In this document: positions 21,404 to 28,725 of the stretch, in pieces
Numbering within the stretch: the first letter of the stretch is position 1
Layout: each line of letters begins with the position of its first letter
IMG/VR virus record: IMGVR_UViG_3300010157_000108
Location: 1-42,996 of that record
Source of the DNA: a virus
Length of the DNA: 42,996 nt
Strand: one strand, 5' to 3'
The notes under the pieces: model-generated
Databases searched by the model: none
What the model was told of the DNA's origin: nothing
What the model saw: the letters and a program-made list of their open reading frames with translations, nothing else
Made by a program: the position numbers and the translations under genes

Positions 21404-22864
21404 TTATTTCCATTCCAACTTCTCTTGTGTAAATGGGTAGTTGGCCTCTTTATAAAAAGTTTTACGTTTGGTCAAGTGACGCTTGGCAAATTTACAAGTG
21501 CTGGTTACGTCCCAGATCTGGACATGGTCTTTGTCTTCCGCTTTTCTAATGCCGCGCCCAATTGATTGTATAACGCGGACAAAGCTCTTTCCGGGCTCCA
21601 CAAGAACCAGATTAAAAATCCTAGGCAAATTAATACCCACAGCGGCCACACCGTAAGTTGCCACAATAATCTTGCCAGTGCTGGTGGCAACTTCATCATA
21701 CTCATCTTGTCTATCCTTTGCTTTGGTTGCGCCACTGACAAAAACAGCCAAGTCACCTAGTAACTCTACCAGGGCATGGCCCCCGGCTACTCGATCTACC
21801 AGCACCAATGTATTGCCTGTGGCGTTGACTTGTGCGATCAATTGGGCTATTGTTTTAAGTCTATCAGGTTCTTCCAATAGAAACTTCAATTCACTTTGGT
21901 AGTTGGTGAACTCAGCGTGGTCAACCAACTGAACAATGTTCACGTGGCATTGTGCCAACACACCTTGGCTTTGTAGTTCACTAGCAGTGAGTCGACCAAT
22001 TACTGGACCAAGGCTACACTTGAGTGCTTGGAATTCAAATGGTTCTTTGGGTATGGTTCCTGTGAGTCCCCAACGTATAGGTACACGACTCATTACACCA
22101 GTCAGCAAACTCTTTAATGCGTCGGCTTTGGCCATGTGAACTTCGTCAACAATAACACACACTACATCTTCCAAGAACTCTTGTATGGTTACATCACCTA
22201 CCGAGTTCTTTGTGTTTTTAAGCAAGACATTTAAACTTTGCCAAGTGCAGATGGTGTGCTGTCGTCCCCATTCCTTGCGATCACCAAAGTAAACACCCAC
22301 ATCCTGTTGCATGTTGATGTAGTCTTTTTCTGTTTGTGTCACTAGATTCTTGTTGGGCACAATTACAACTGTACGACCATATGGCGCCACTGCATTCGAT
22401 AGTGCAGCCGTAATAACAGTTTTACCTGCGCCGGTGGCAATCTCTTGTATACATTGTGGATCAGCCAAAAAGTTATTGATAATCTCAACTTGATAATCAC
22501 GCAACACCATTGGTTCGCCTTCTAGCGGATGACCTTTACTCCAAGCAATGTGACTAAATGATTGTTCAGTCACACTCTCAAACTTGAATGTAGTCAAGTA
22601 GTCGCGCTGGTCATCTAGTTCAATATCATAGTTGAACTTTTCCAAGATGGGAATGATCTCTGGCAACAGGTTCACATAAGTGCTGCCACCCAGTTGAAAA
22701 TAACTGACCTTGCCGTCCCATCGTCCTAATCTAACTGCTGGCAAGTAACGAGCGCCCGGAACATCATACTTGAAAGCCGTAACCAATGCACGACGAGCAT
22801 CAAGCTCAAGTCCTTCTATTTTGATATTAACTTCGTCACGGATTATAATTTTAGCTGTTCGCAT
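21404..22864 (-). CDS. uvsW: recombination DNA helicase UvsW
   Basis: A 486-residue superfamily 2 helicase that in T4 remodels branched DNA and switches replication from origins to recombination. The N-terminal DNA-binding domain (residues 1-100) contains ARYLPAVRLGRWDGKVSYF. LRDYQVEIINNF is the Q-motif-like block, Walker A is ATGAGKT (143-149), and DEVH (240-243) is the Walker B box. GLTGTIP is motif III and QSIGRGIRK is motif VI. The length is close to T4 UvsW. It starts six bases after a TATACT box, so it is probably leaderless. No terminator is visible before the next operon promoter. Confidence 0.95.
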   Translation of the reverse strand: MRTAKIIIRDEVNIKIEGLELDARRALVTAFKYDVPGARYLPAVRLGRWDGKVSYFQLGGSTYVNLLPEIIPILEKFNYDIELDDQRDYLTTFKFESVTEQSFSHIAWSKGHPLEGEPMVLRDYQVEIINNFLADPQCIQEIATGAGKTVITAALSNAVAPYGRTVVIVPNKNLVTQTEKDYINMQQDVGVYFGDRKEWGRQHTICTWQSLNVLLKNTKNSVGDVTIQEFLEDVVCVIVDEVHMAKADALKSLLTGVMSRVPIRWGLTGTIPKEPFEFQALKCSLGPVIGRLTASELQSQGVLAQCHVNIVQLVDHAEFTNYQSELKFLLEEPDRLKTIAQLIAQVNATGNTLVLVDRVAGGHALVELLGDLAVFVSGATKAKDRQDEYDEVATSTGKIIVATYGVAAVGINLPRIFNLVLVEPGKSFVRVIQSIGRGIRKAEDKDHVQIWDVTSTCKFAKRHLTKRKTFYKEANYPFTQEKLEWK

Positions 22865-22870
22865 TGTGCT

Positions 22871-22900
22871 AGTATAACATACTTAGTCTAGTAAAGTCAA
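22871..22900 (-). promoter_or_regulatory. host-type promoter of uvsW, predicted leaderless
   Basis: TTGACT (22895-22900), 18-base spacer, TATACT (22871-22876), then AGCACA and the uvsW ATG. The -35 box begins inside the T-tract of the preceding terminator, so terminator and promoter share bases. Confidence 0.7.
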
Positions 22901-22931
22901 AAAAACAGGTATCTTTTTACAGATACCTGTT
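22899..22931 (-). terminator. rho-independent terminator after the AAA+ ATPase gene
   Basis: On the transcript ACAGGUAUCU-GUAAAA-AGAUACCUGU followed by a run of seven U. The ten-base stem is perfect. It ends the AAA+ ATPase transcript; the T-run merges into the -35 box of the uvsW promoter. Confidence 0.92.
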
Positions 22932-22968
22932 GTAAATGGGCAGTTTGCACTGCCCAGGAGCTAATTGA

Positions 22969-23994
22969 TTAACTGTTCTTCATACAGGTGCTGGCGGCCA
23001 GGGCCCTCCAATTTGTCTCGGACACTTTGGTCAAGTCAGCAATCTTGAGCGCCATACGCAGGCTCATTTCACGTAGACGAGTTTGATTTGCTTCCATGAA
23101 TCCAATGATTTCATCGCCTTGTTCCGAGCTAAAATCGTAGTCTGCGAACAGTTCACCTTTGAGGTAAATTTGCTTGATACGCAAAAAGCGATCACGCATG
23201 GTGTTGAGTGTGAGGTCCAAAAAGTGACAACGACTCTGCAATGCCTCTAAATGGTCTTGCAACTTCTTGCTCTTGAGATTACTGAACTGCAAATTGGTGA
23301 TGAAGATACAAGCACCTTTGAAGTCAAACATGTCTGGCACTCCTTCACGACGCAACATGGCACTGTCACTGTTCCAGTAGATACGACGTTTCTTGCCAGA
23401 GTCCAGTGCCGCTTTTAAAATGTTTAACGATAAGTCATCTTGGAATACTGAGTCACAGTCGTCGAACACCAACACATTGTTCCGGTCTGAATGTTTATAC
23501 AAAGTGCAATACAAACCAATCGGAGTCATTGCACCTTTGATAACTTCGTATTTGATCTTGCGACCACTCAACTGGTCAAACAAGCCCGAGTGCTCCAACT
23601 GTTTTTCTACACCGTAGCTCTTGCCCACACCCGGAGGGCCAACCACAATCATAGCACGGACGTCACCGGCAATGGTGGCCTTGGTCATTTGGTCCAGGAT
23701 ATCAAAACGCTCGCCAATACGAGTCATAACTTCCTCGTCAGTTTCCACTGGCGCCTTGGCTGGAGCCTGGGCAACAGGTGCCGCAACAGAGTCACCTGTG
23801 GTAAACTCTATATCTTCAATTGAATTGACACGGATACGAACTACGTCCGGAGTGTCTTCACCAAAGTAACCTTCAGCGTTTACTGTCACATAGCCTCCTT
23901 TGGCTCCTGTTTGGTAACCTTTAACAAGAGCAAAGGTTACATTGTTTACGGGTTGATTGCGATAACTACCATGTTTTACAAGAATTGTAGACAT
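22969..23994 (-). CDS. AAA+ ATPase
   Basis: A 341-residue protein. Residues 1-70 form a small beta domain (VKGYQTGAKGGYVTVNAEGY), then a Pro/Ala linker. The AAA+ core has Walker A GPPGVGKS (119-126), Walker B VLVFDDCDS (174-182) and sensor 1 IFITNLQF. LREMSLRMALKIADL near the end belongs to the lid. It lacks the features of the T4 clamp loader gp44, and the N-terminal domain is different, so it is probably a separate phage ATPase, perhaps a remodeller of replication or host complexes. It has an early promoter of the TTGACC family, AAGGAG six bases before the ATG, and a terminator. Confidence 0.85.
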   Translation of the reverse strand: MSTILVKHGSYRNQPVNNVTFALVKGYQTGAKGGYVTVNAEGYFGEDTPDVVRIRVNSIEDIEFTTGDSVAAPVAQAPAKAPVETDEEVMTRIGERFDILDQMTKATIAGDVRAMIVVGPPGVGKSYGVEKQLEHSGLFDQLSGRKIKYEVIKGAMTPIGLYCTLYKHSDRNNVLVFDDCDSVFQDDLSLNILKAALDSGKKRRIYWNSDSAMLRREGVPDMFDFKGACIFITNLQFSNLKSKKLQDHLEALQSRCHFLDLTLNTMRDRFLRIKQIYLKGELFADYDFSSEQGDEIIGFMEANQTRLREMSLRMALKIADLTKVSETNWRALAASTCMKNS

Positions 23995-24029
23995 TTTTAG
24001 CTCCTTAACTATGTTGTTAATATGTGTAT

Positions 24030-24058
24030 ATTATAAACTAAATGGATTTAATGGTCAA
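24030..24058 (-). promoter_or_regulatory. early promoter A (TTGACC family) of the AAA+ gene
   Basis: TTGACC with the -35 hexamer at 24053-24058, 17-base spacer, TATAAT (24030-24035). The spacer contains the dyad AAAT-CC-ATTT. The preceding gene stops two bases before the TTGACC. Confidence 0.8.
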
Positions 24059-24060
24059 CC

Positions 24061-24312
24061 TTAGTTGGCCATTAAAGTGATTTGAACGTCAATGCCCTCG
24101 TGGGTGATACCAACCCCCACTGGGCGGGCTTCACCAGTAAAACTACTGTGACGGCGATCGTAAGCCAGTTTTTGGATTGCAAGGCGCAGGGCGGCACCAT
24201 GTGTGACTGTGGCTGTTTTTGTAAAGATATCGTTTACTGTACCATACATGCCAAACCCGTCAATGACGAAACGAATTCGTGTGCTGTTACTAAATCCTGC
24301 TACGTGGCGCAT
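24061..24312 (-). CDS. small early protein, unknown function
   Basis: An 83-residue protein, MRHVAGFSNSTRIRFVIDGF at the start, then VNDIFTKTATVTHGAALRLA, and GITHEGIDVQITLMAN at the end. It looks like a compact alpha/beta protein. The ATG at 24310-24312 is preferred to the longer frame because it follows AAGGAGC by eight bases and a TATAAT promoter at 24343-24348; the extra upstream codons would read through that promoter. Second module of an array of small early genes that each carry a near-identical promoter. Function unknown; many such phage early proteins act on host processes. Confidence 0.75.
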   Translation of the reverse strand: MRHVAGFSNSTRIRFVIDGFGMYGTVNDIFTKTATVTHGAALRLAIQKLAYDRRHSSFTGEARPVGVGITHEGIDVQITLMAN

Positions 24313-24315
24313 TTT

Positions 24316-24363
24316 GGGCTCCTTTTTAGTTTCTATACAAGTATTATAGCAAATGGACCATTT
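24316..24363 (-). repeat. 48-bp direct repeat, copy 1 (promoter and leader)
   Basis: A 48-base stretch identical to 24618-24665. It contains most of the promoter spacer, the TATAAT box, the leader and the AAGGAGCCC ribosome-binding site of the 83-residue gene. Confidence 0.95.
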
Positions 24364-24371
24364 CTGGTCAA
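24343..24371 (-). promoter_or_regulatory. early promoter B (TTGACC family)
   Basis: -35 TTGACC (hexamer 24366-24371), 17-base spacer with the perfect dyad AAATGG-N-CCATTT, TATAAT (24343-24348). The stop codon TGA of the upstream 81-residue gene lies inside the TTGACC. Confidence 0.85.
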
Positions 24372-24613
24372 GCATTTTCGCCAAATCCAACACAATCTTC
24401 AAAAATACTTTCTAACAGGCAGTCTAGGTCGCCTTCGCCACTGTTGTTTTCTTCCCACACTTGCTTCAAGTCTGCAGCCAGCATTTTAGCAAATGCCTTG
24501 CTGTTAAAGATCTTTTTAAACTTGGCATCGTTTGTAATGTCAAGTCCAGTCGCTTCAATAATGCTTTTAAACTCTTTTTCTGAAAACTCTACTGTAACTG
24601 CAATCTTACTCAT
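24368..24613 (-). CDS. small acidic early protein, unknown function
   Basis: An 81-residue protein: MSKIAVTVEFSEKEFKSIIE, a helical middle (NSKAFAKMLAADLKQVWEEN) and an acidic end (GEGDLDCLLESIFEDCVGFG). Strongly negative towards the C-terminus, as in many phage inhibitors that mimic DNA or bind host enzymes, though nothing specific is recognisable. AAGGAGCCC precedes the ATG by five bases and a TTGACC-17-TATAAT promoter lies directly upstream. Its stop codon is part of the next promoter's -35 box. Confidence 0.75.
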   Translation of the reverse strand: MSKIAVTVEFSEKEFKSIIEATGLDITNDAKFKKIFNSKAFAKMLAADLKQVWEENNSGEGDLDCLLESIFEDCVGFGENA

Positions 24614-24617
24614 TTCT

Positions 24618-24665
24618 GGGCTCCTTTTTAGTTTCTATACAAGTATTATAGCAAATGGACCATTT
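24618..24665 (-). repeat. 48-bp direct repeat, copy 2 (promoter and leader)
   Basis: Identical to 24316-24363 over 48 bases, 302 bases away. The two copies flank the 81-residue gene, so recombination between them would delete that gene with its own promoter and leave one intact module. Confidence 0.95.
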
Positions 24666-24673
24666 TAGGTCAA
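24645..24673 (-). promoter_or_regulatory. early promoter C (TTGACC family)
   Basis: -35 TTGACC (hexamer 24668-24673), 17-base spacer with the perfect dyad AAATGG-N-CCATTT, TATAAT (24645-24650). The stop TGA of the 47-residue gene lies inside the TTGACC. Confidence 0.85.
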
Positions 24674-24813
24674 CCAAAATCTGCACTCTTTTTATGCTTG
24701 GGCTGGCGCTGATAACGGGTTTTAAGCTCAACTTGTTTGGGCTTAAAAGGGGTGTTGCAGGAAAACAACACCCAATGAGCGCGAGTTTTGCGGGTATTTT
24801 GCTTGACTTTCAT
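24670..24813 (-). CDS. 47-residue basic early protein
   Basis: A short reading frame found by following the promoter array: MKVKQNTRKTRAHWVLFSCN, then TPFKPKQVELKTRYQRQPKH and KKSADFG. It is strongly basic (Lys and Arg spread along the length) with Trp and Cys in the middle. The TTGACC-17-TACAAT promoter lies nine bases before the ATG, and no ribosome-binding site is visible. The stop codon is shared with the next promoter's -35 box, exactly as for the 81-residue neighbour, which argues that it is a real module of the array. A nucleic-acid-binding or host-directed role is possible. Confidence 0.6.
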   Translation of the reverse strand: MKVKQNTRKTRAHWVLFSCNTPFKPKQVELKTRYQRQPKHKKSADFG

Positions 24814-24822
24814 AATAGTATA

Positions 24823-24851
24823 ATTGTAGCAAATGGGTCATTTCGGGTCAA
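24823..24851 (-). promoter_or_regulatory. early promoter D (TTGACC family)
   Basis: -35 TTGACC (hexamer 24846-24851), 17-base spacer reading CGAAATGACCCATTTGC, and a -10 box TACAAT (24823-24828). The dyad is imperfect here. It lies just downstream of the terminator at 24856-24882. Confidence 0.7.
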
Positions 24852-24855
24852 CCAT

Positions 24856-24882
24856 AAAAAAACCCTCCAAAATGAAGGGTTT
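24856..24882 (-). terminator. rho-independent terminator before the early cassette array
   Basis: On the transcript AAACCCUUC-AUUUU-GGAGGGUUU followed by more U, a nine-base stem with one G-U pair. It ends the unit of the 160-residue gene and shields the early cassettes from late read-through. Confidence 0.9.
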
Positions 24883-24906
24883 CTAGTAGGTTAGTGCAGA
24901 CTAACT

Positions 24907-25389
24907 TTATTCGTCATTGAATCCAGTAGTAGATACAGTGAGATCGTGTTCCAGTATTGACCCAGGATCTACTGTCCAGTGCCATGTTCCTTTTCCTAAC
25001 AATCTGTCAGCTGTTTGCTTGACACCGTCAATGGTTACATTGGTGCGAGGATCTTTAACACCATTGTCGTCGTCTTCGGCAATGTCCACATAGTCATCTG
25101 GACCGGTACTGAATGTTACTGTGTCCATATGTAGCTCGGTGTAATTTGCTACAATTTGGCCAAATTCCACTGTGTTTCCTTTTACAGAAATCGTCATATG
25201 TTTAGTTCCGGTAAAATCCAATGGAATTTCAAAAGAAAATAATACAGGTGATGTTTGCTCACTTTCATTATCGTTGGTCTTTTCTACCAACTCAACTGGA
25301 CCAGAGAATACAGTTAATCCATCTAGGATCGCAGTTATTTCAGCTGTGCCCGAGCCCCATCCTAATGCTTTTACAGTTCTGTTTACCAT
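24907..25389 (-). CDS. beta-rich late virion-type protein
   Basis: A 160-residue protein with immunoglobulin or jelly-roll-like strands: VNRTVKALGWGSGTAEITAI, LDGLTVFSGPVELVE, VLFSFEIPLDFTGTKHMTIS, and RTNVTIDGVKQ followed by GTWHWTVDPGSILEHDLTVS. An acidic stretch (DIAEDDDNGVKD) may bind calcium. I recall similar proteins among late genes of aquatic T4-like phages, where they could decorate the capsid or bind carbohydrate. Late box at 25413-25418, strong AGGAGAAGG seven bases before the ATG, and its own terminator: a one-gene late unit. Confidence 0.75.
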   Translation of the reverse strand: MVNRTVKALGWGSGTAEITAILDGLTVFSGPVELVEKTNDNESEQTSPVLFSFEIPLDFTGTKHMTISVKGNTVEFGQIVANYTELHMDTVTFSTGPDDYVDIAEDDDNGVKDPRTNVTIDGVKQTADRLLGKGTWHWTVDPGSILEHDLTVSTTGFNDE

Positions 25390-25412
25390 TTTATCCTTCT
25401 CCTAATTACGAT

Positions 25413-25418
25413 TATTTA
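25413..25418 (-). promoter_or_regulatory. late promoter box before the 160-residue gene
   Basis: The coding strand reads CGATAAATAATCG, 23 bases before the ATG, followed by AGGAGAAGG. It matches the ATAAATA part of the late box. Confidence 0.6.
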
Positions 25419-25426
25419 TCGAGCTG

Positions 25427-26188
25427 TTATCGGCGTTCGATATCTTCTTCAACGCAATTGTCACCGTATTGTATTTCTACAATTTTTAACGGAGCGTCAG
25501 TTTCATTGCACAACTGATGCCATTCGTTACAATTGATATGTATATGTTTGTGTATTTCAAAGATACCCACCAACTCTGGATCGCTTTTTCTATTTATGCT
25601 GTAAACTGTGGCTGTACCTTCAGAAACATGCCAATGTTCGGCTCGATCTTGGTGGCGTTGCATACTAAGACGCTGGCCAGGCATAACAGTAAGTTCTTTG
25701 ACTTTGGTACCAGGTACATCATGTAATACCCGGTAATAGCCCCATGGGCGTAGTGCCTTAGGTGCTTTCCATTCTTCCAAAATCCAACTACTACTATTTG
25801 CTTTGTCAACTCCGCCAACACCAAATGCAAATGCTAAATTATCATCATCGGCGTCCATTTCTGGAATATTTGAGTGTGTGCGATCACCACCGTTTGCAAA
25901 AATAATTTTATCATCAGGATAATGTGCTCGAACTTGACGTAGCAAATGACAAGCAGTTCCGTCTTCGTCGTCAAAAGTATATACTTCATCTACTGAAGAT
26001 AAGTTGTTTAATACGCACAGTCTTTCGTTCCACGGCATAAAGGCGCGACCTTTTTTGCGAGTCAGCCACTCGTCACTGTTGATTCCTACGATCAACATAT
26101 CACCCAATAAACGGGCTTCCTTTATCAGTTTAATGTGTCCCGAATGTACCGGATCAAATCCGCCGCTTACTATTACTATTTTTTTCAT
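25427..26188 (-). CDS. cytidylyltransferase-like + mannose-6-phosphate isomerase-type cupin fusion
   Basis: A 253-residue two-domain protein. Residues 1-135 are a nucleotidyltransferase of the glycerol-3-phosphate cytidylyltransferase/HldE type: GGFDPVHSGH (9-18) with the HxGH motif and a later NGGDRTHSN block. Residues 145-253 form a type II mannose-6-phosphate isomerase or ManC-like cupin: RPWGYYRVLHD, VKELTVMPGQRLSMQRHQDR, EHWHVSEGTATV and NEWHQLCNETDAPLKIVEIQ. Together they suggest making or activating a sugar for a surface glycan, DNA modification or virion decoration. A perfect TATAAATA late box ends five bases before the ATG, so the mRNA should start at the ATG. Confidence 0.85.
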   Translation of the reverse strand: MKKIVIVSGGFDPVHSGHIKLIKEARLLGDMLIVGINSDEWLTRKKGRAFMPWNERLCVLNNLSSVDEVYTFDDEDGTACHLLRQVRAHYPDDKIIFANGGDRTHSNIPEMDADDDNLAFAFGVGGVDKANSSSWILEEWKAPKALRPWGYYRVLHDVPGTKVKELTVMPGQRLSMQRHQDRAEHWHVSEGTATVYSINRKSDPELVGIFEIHKHIHINCNEWHQLCNETDAPLKIVEIQYGDNCVEEDIERR

Positions 26189-26193
26189 GCAAA

Positions 26194-26201
26194 TATTTAT
26201 A
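26194..26201 (-). promoter_or_regulatory. perfect late promoter with leaderless start
   Basis: The coding strand reads CTATAAATATTTGCATG: TATAAATA, five bases, ATG. In T4 the late box spans -13 to -6, which puts +1 exactly on the A of the ATG. Confidence 0.75.
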
Positions 26202-26206
26202 GCCCG

Positions 26207-26953
26207 TTAAACGGCCATGCTCAATAAACTGCCGTCAATCCAAGGAATAACTAAATCTTGTTGTCTTAAAGCACTGTGAGCATAAATGCTTTTTACAGCA
26301 GACTGGGGTAAAAGATTAAGCTCTACCAATGTGTTCCAATTGATATCACGTGGGTTTTGAGGAGGTTGAGCACTTTTATAAACCACCGCATGTATCCACG
26401 GCTCAGTGAGTGTTTGTTTAAAAAACCCAGCACCACAATCCCATCCGGCTGTGGCCAACATATACATGAGACTGACCATGGTGTAATGATAGTAATGTCC
26501 ATTGGGCAACACATAACTAAGTTGTCGACGATGTATTTGTTGAGTCACTGGTACAGTCAGTGACAGCATACCGCCTGGGCTGGCAATATGCCACCAATTG
26601 CTGAGAGTTTGTATTGGGTTAACAGCATACTGAAATGCATCGTGGCACCATAGTATATCAAATCCACCATCTGGAACAGTTAATGTATCTTCAAAATTAC
26701 ACTGTTGATAGGTAATATTTTCATGTTCGTTAACAACCAATGAGTTTCCACCTAGATCAATGCCGTGACATTTGATGTTCAGCGGCTGGGGATCGTCGCG
26801 AGTTGTTCGGGTCGCCCACCATACCAAATCGTCACCAGAGCCACATCCAAGATCAATCATGTTGCGTATACTCAGCATGAAATCATCATACTCATACAAC
26901 TGACGTAGTGTTTCAAGACTGTGTTGATGGCTGTCGCCAGGATGTGCAAACAT
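26207..26953 (-). CDS. SAM-dependent methyltransferase (class I)
   Basis: A 248-residue Rossmann-fold methyltransferase. Motif I is DLGCGSGDD (34-42), GIDLGG is the acidic strand II end, then QQCNFEDTL (motif III region), DILWCHDAFQY (motif IV) and SPGGMLSLTVP (motif V to VI). The pattern is that of small-molecule or sugar-lipid methyltransferases, not DNA methylases, since there is no DPPY or PC motif. Neighbours (sugar nucleotidyltransferase, SDR, radical SAM) suggest glycan or cofactor modification. The ATG overlaps the uvsY stop by one base (TAATG), so it lies at the end of the recombination operon. Confidence 0.85.
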   Translation of the reverse strand: MFAHPGDSHQHSLETLRQLYEYDDFMLSIRNMIDLGCGSGDDLVWWATRTTRDDPQPLNIKCHGIDLGGNSLVVNEHENITYQQCNFEDTLTVPDGGFDILWCHDAFQYAVNPIQTLSNWWHIASPGGMLSLTVPVTQQIHRRQLSYVLPNGHYYHYTMVSLMYMLATAGWDCGAGFFKQTLTEPWIHAVVYKSAQPPQNPRDINWNTLVELNLLPQSAVKSIYAHSALRQQDLVIPWIDGSLLSMAV

Positions 26954-27405
26954 TATACTTGAACATCCTCCATACCGGCGGCTCGTAATCTCACAATGTG
27001 TCCCAGCATAAAGTTCTTACTTTCCATTCCTTTAAGAATGCCCAAGTATCGATTACGTAACAGTGCAACTTCGTTGATTAAGGTTTCAAATTCAATGACT
27101 TCGTCTTCGCCATCAACATACTTTTCAGCATCACGACTTGTCAATGCTCGAGCGTACCCTTCAAGATATTTTTGAAAGTGCTTGCGTCGTATTTTGCGTA
27201 GTTGTATATTGAGGTAATTTAACACTGCTTCAACTTCTTGCAACTGGTTAAACCTATGTTCTGTAAGGCCTGGCAAAGCTGTAATATTTTTTTCAACAAG
27301 TCCACCAACTCGACAGTCGCGTTTGGCTTCGTCAAGTTCGTGTTCGTAATGTGTGATAAAATCTGGAATATTACCTAGATCCGCTACAACTTTGCTATAC
27401 CACAT
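26953..27405 (-). CDS. uvsY: UvsY-like recombination mediator
   Basis: A 150-residue helical protein that matches T4 UvsY in its second half: a basic helical stretch (RKIRRKHFQKYLEGYARAL), the acidic break VDGEDEVIEFETLINEVALL, and MESKNFMLGHIVRLRAAGME, which lines up with the UvsY C-terminal SRGFAIKHIQDMRAFEAG. UvsY loads UvsX onto gp32-covered single-stranded DNA. Position supports this: uvsX lies two genes upstream in the same operon, and gp32 heads it. The N-terminus is diverged, as usual. One-base overlaps on both sides. Confidence 0.82.
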   Translation of the reverse strand: MWYSKVVADLGNIPDFITHYEHELDEAKRDCRVGGLVEKNITALPGLTEHRFNQLQEVEAVLNYLNIQLRKIRRKHFQKYLEGYARALTSRDAEKYVDGEDEVIEFETLINEVALLRNRYLGILKGMESKNFMLGHIVRLRAAGMEDVQV

Positions 27406-27662
27406 TAGTTTTCCCAGTCTTCGTCTTCGTCGTAATCTTCGTCGTCGACTTCTTCCTCTTCAATTTCATCATGCTCTTTGAGGTAACTGGTCAATGCTTT
27501 TTTAACGTCACTGTCGGTTTTAAAAACTGCTTTGATCTCGTCGGCACTGACATCGTTGTCAATTAGGACCGATACCAATGTTTCTGCCGCTTCATCACGA
27601 TCTACTGTGTTGACATATCTTTTAAGTTCTGACCAAATTTCATTTGCTAATTCAACTGTCAT
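27405..27662 (-). CDS. small acidic protein between uvsX and uvsY
   Basis: An 85-residue protein with a helical body (ANEIWSELKRYVNTVDRDEA, ETLVSVLIDNDVSADEIKAV) and an extremely acidic tail (EIEEEEVDDEDYDEDEDWEN). A tail like this resembles the C-terminal acidic tips of single-stranded DNA-binding proteins that recruit partners. Position between uvsX and uvsY hints at a recombination accessory role. From memory, similar small acidic proteins are found in cyanophage relatives. Function unknown. Confidence 0.75.
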   Translation of the reverse strand: MTVELANEIWSELKRYVNTVDRDEAAETLVSVLIDNDVSADEIKAVFKTDSDVKKALTSYLKEHDEIEEEEVDDEDYDEDEDWEN

Positions 27663-27664
27663 TG

Positions 27665-28723
27665 TTATTCCTCCGTTGCGGTTTCTTCAGTGGTTACTGT
27701 TTCTTTCTGATTTTTAAAATCTGTCATTACTTTGTCCAAGCAACCATCTTCGTTGGATTCCCAAGCCTTACGGAACTGTTTAATTATCTCACCTTCGCTG
27801 GTAACAAACATCAAACGATTGCCATCTTTCTTAAGTATACCTTTTTTCTCTGCTAGATCAGTCAATCCACTATAAGGGTTCATGCCTGTTTCATACGGAA
27901 TCTTAACCTGCATACCTTCAAATGGTTTAGCATAACGAGTTTTCATTACCTTACATCCAGCACGGATACCCATTACTTCAGAGATTTTGTTACCTTCTTC
28001 ATCTTCTTTGAGTTTCATTTTCTTCATAGCAACAACAATACTTGATGCATAGATAAAGCCTTGGCCACCTGAAATCTTATCATCTGGGTCAAACATATCC
28101 TGGCTTGCGTAGGTGTGATTCGTACAAACCATTCCAACATTGAAGCCACCAAACATGTTGACTGAATTACGAACAAGACTTGTTAGTGCTTTGGGCTTAC
28201 GACCCATATCACCTTTCATGTCACCGGCTTCAAATTGATTCACATCAGTTGGAGTCAACAACATACCCAATGAGTCGATAACCCATAATACCTTCATGCG
28301 CTCACCATCTGGTAGAGCTTTGTAATCAATCATGAATGTTGAAATAGCCTTGGCAACGTCATCAATCATACTCATGTTTAATTTAAGTAACTTGTCTGCA
28401 CCGGTATCTACACCAAGCGCATGTAGCCATGTTTCGTCTAGTGCGTTTTCTGTATCAACCAAGATGACAAAGATACCTTGCTCTTGTGCGTTCTTAACAA
28501 TGTTGCCTGAACAAATATAGCTTTTTCCTGCACCAGACTCACCGGCAAATACTGTAATCTTGCCCAGTGGAATACCTCGATTAAAGTCTCCACTGATAAG
28601 ATAGTTCAAGGCAAAATTGCCTGTTGAGATCCAATCAGTTGGATCATTGAAACCAATACTTAGGCCTTCAATGCTTTTGGTGATGTCCTTGCGGAACTTG
28701 CTTATATCAAATGGTTTTGCCAT
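27665..28723 (-). CDS. uvsX: UvsX recombinase (RecA-like)
   Basis: A 352-residue strand-exchange ATPase. Walker A GESGAGKS (61-68), Walker B VLWVIDSLGMLL, and the RecA-type loops with MVCTNHTYASQDMFDPD and KISGGQGFIYASS. The C-terminal domain (GILKKDGNRLMFVTSEGEII) and an acidic Thr/Glu-rich tail fit T4-type UvsX. It performs recombination-dependent replication and repair with gp32, UvsY and UvsW. AAGGAAAG precedes the ATG, and only two bases separate it from radical SAM gene 3. Confidence 0.96.
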   Translation of the reverse strand: MAKPFDISKFRKDITKSIEGLSIGFNDPTDWISTGNFALNYLISGDFNRGIPLGKITVFAGESGAGKSYICSGNIVKNAQEQGIFVILVDTENALDETWLHALGVDTGADKLLKLNMSMIDDVAKAISTFMIDYKALPDGERMKVLWVIDSLGMLLTPTDVNQFEAGDMKGDMGRKPKALTSLVRNSVNMFGGFNVGMVCTNHTYASQDMFDPDDKISGGQGFIYASSIVVAMKKMKLKEDEEGNKISEVMGIRAGCKVMKTRYAKPFEGMQVKIPYETGMNPYSGLTDLAEKKGILKKDGNRLMFVTSEGEIIKQFRKAWESNEDGCLDKVMTDFKNQKETVTTEETATEE

Positions 28724-28725
28724 GA

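Noticed and set aside
21505-21756. Minus-strand frame inside uvsW in another phase
   Set aside because: Lies entirely within the helicase gene, which is complete with all motifs; no independent ribosome-binding site.
22969-23994. Clamp loader large subunit (gp44)
   Set aside because: It has an AAA+ core but an N-terminal beta domain and linker foreign to gp44, and no partner gp62 or gp45 gene beside it.
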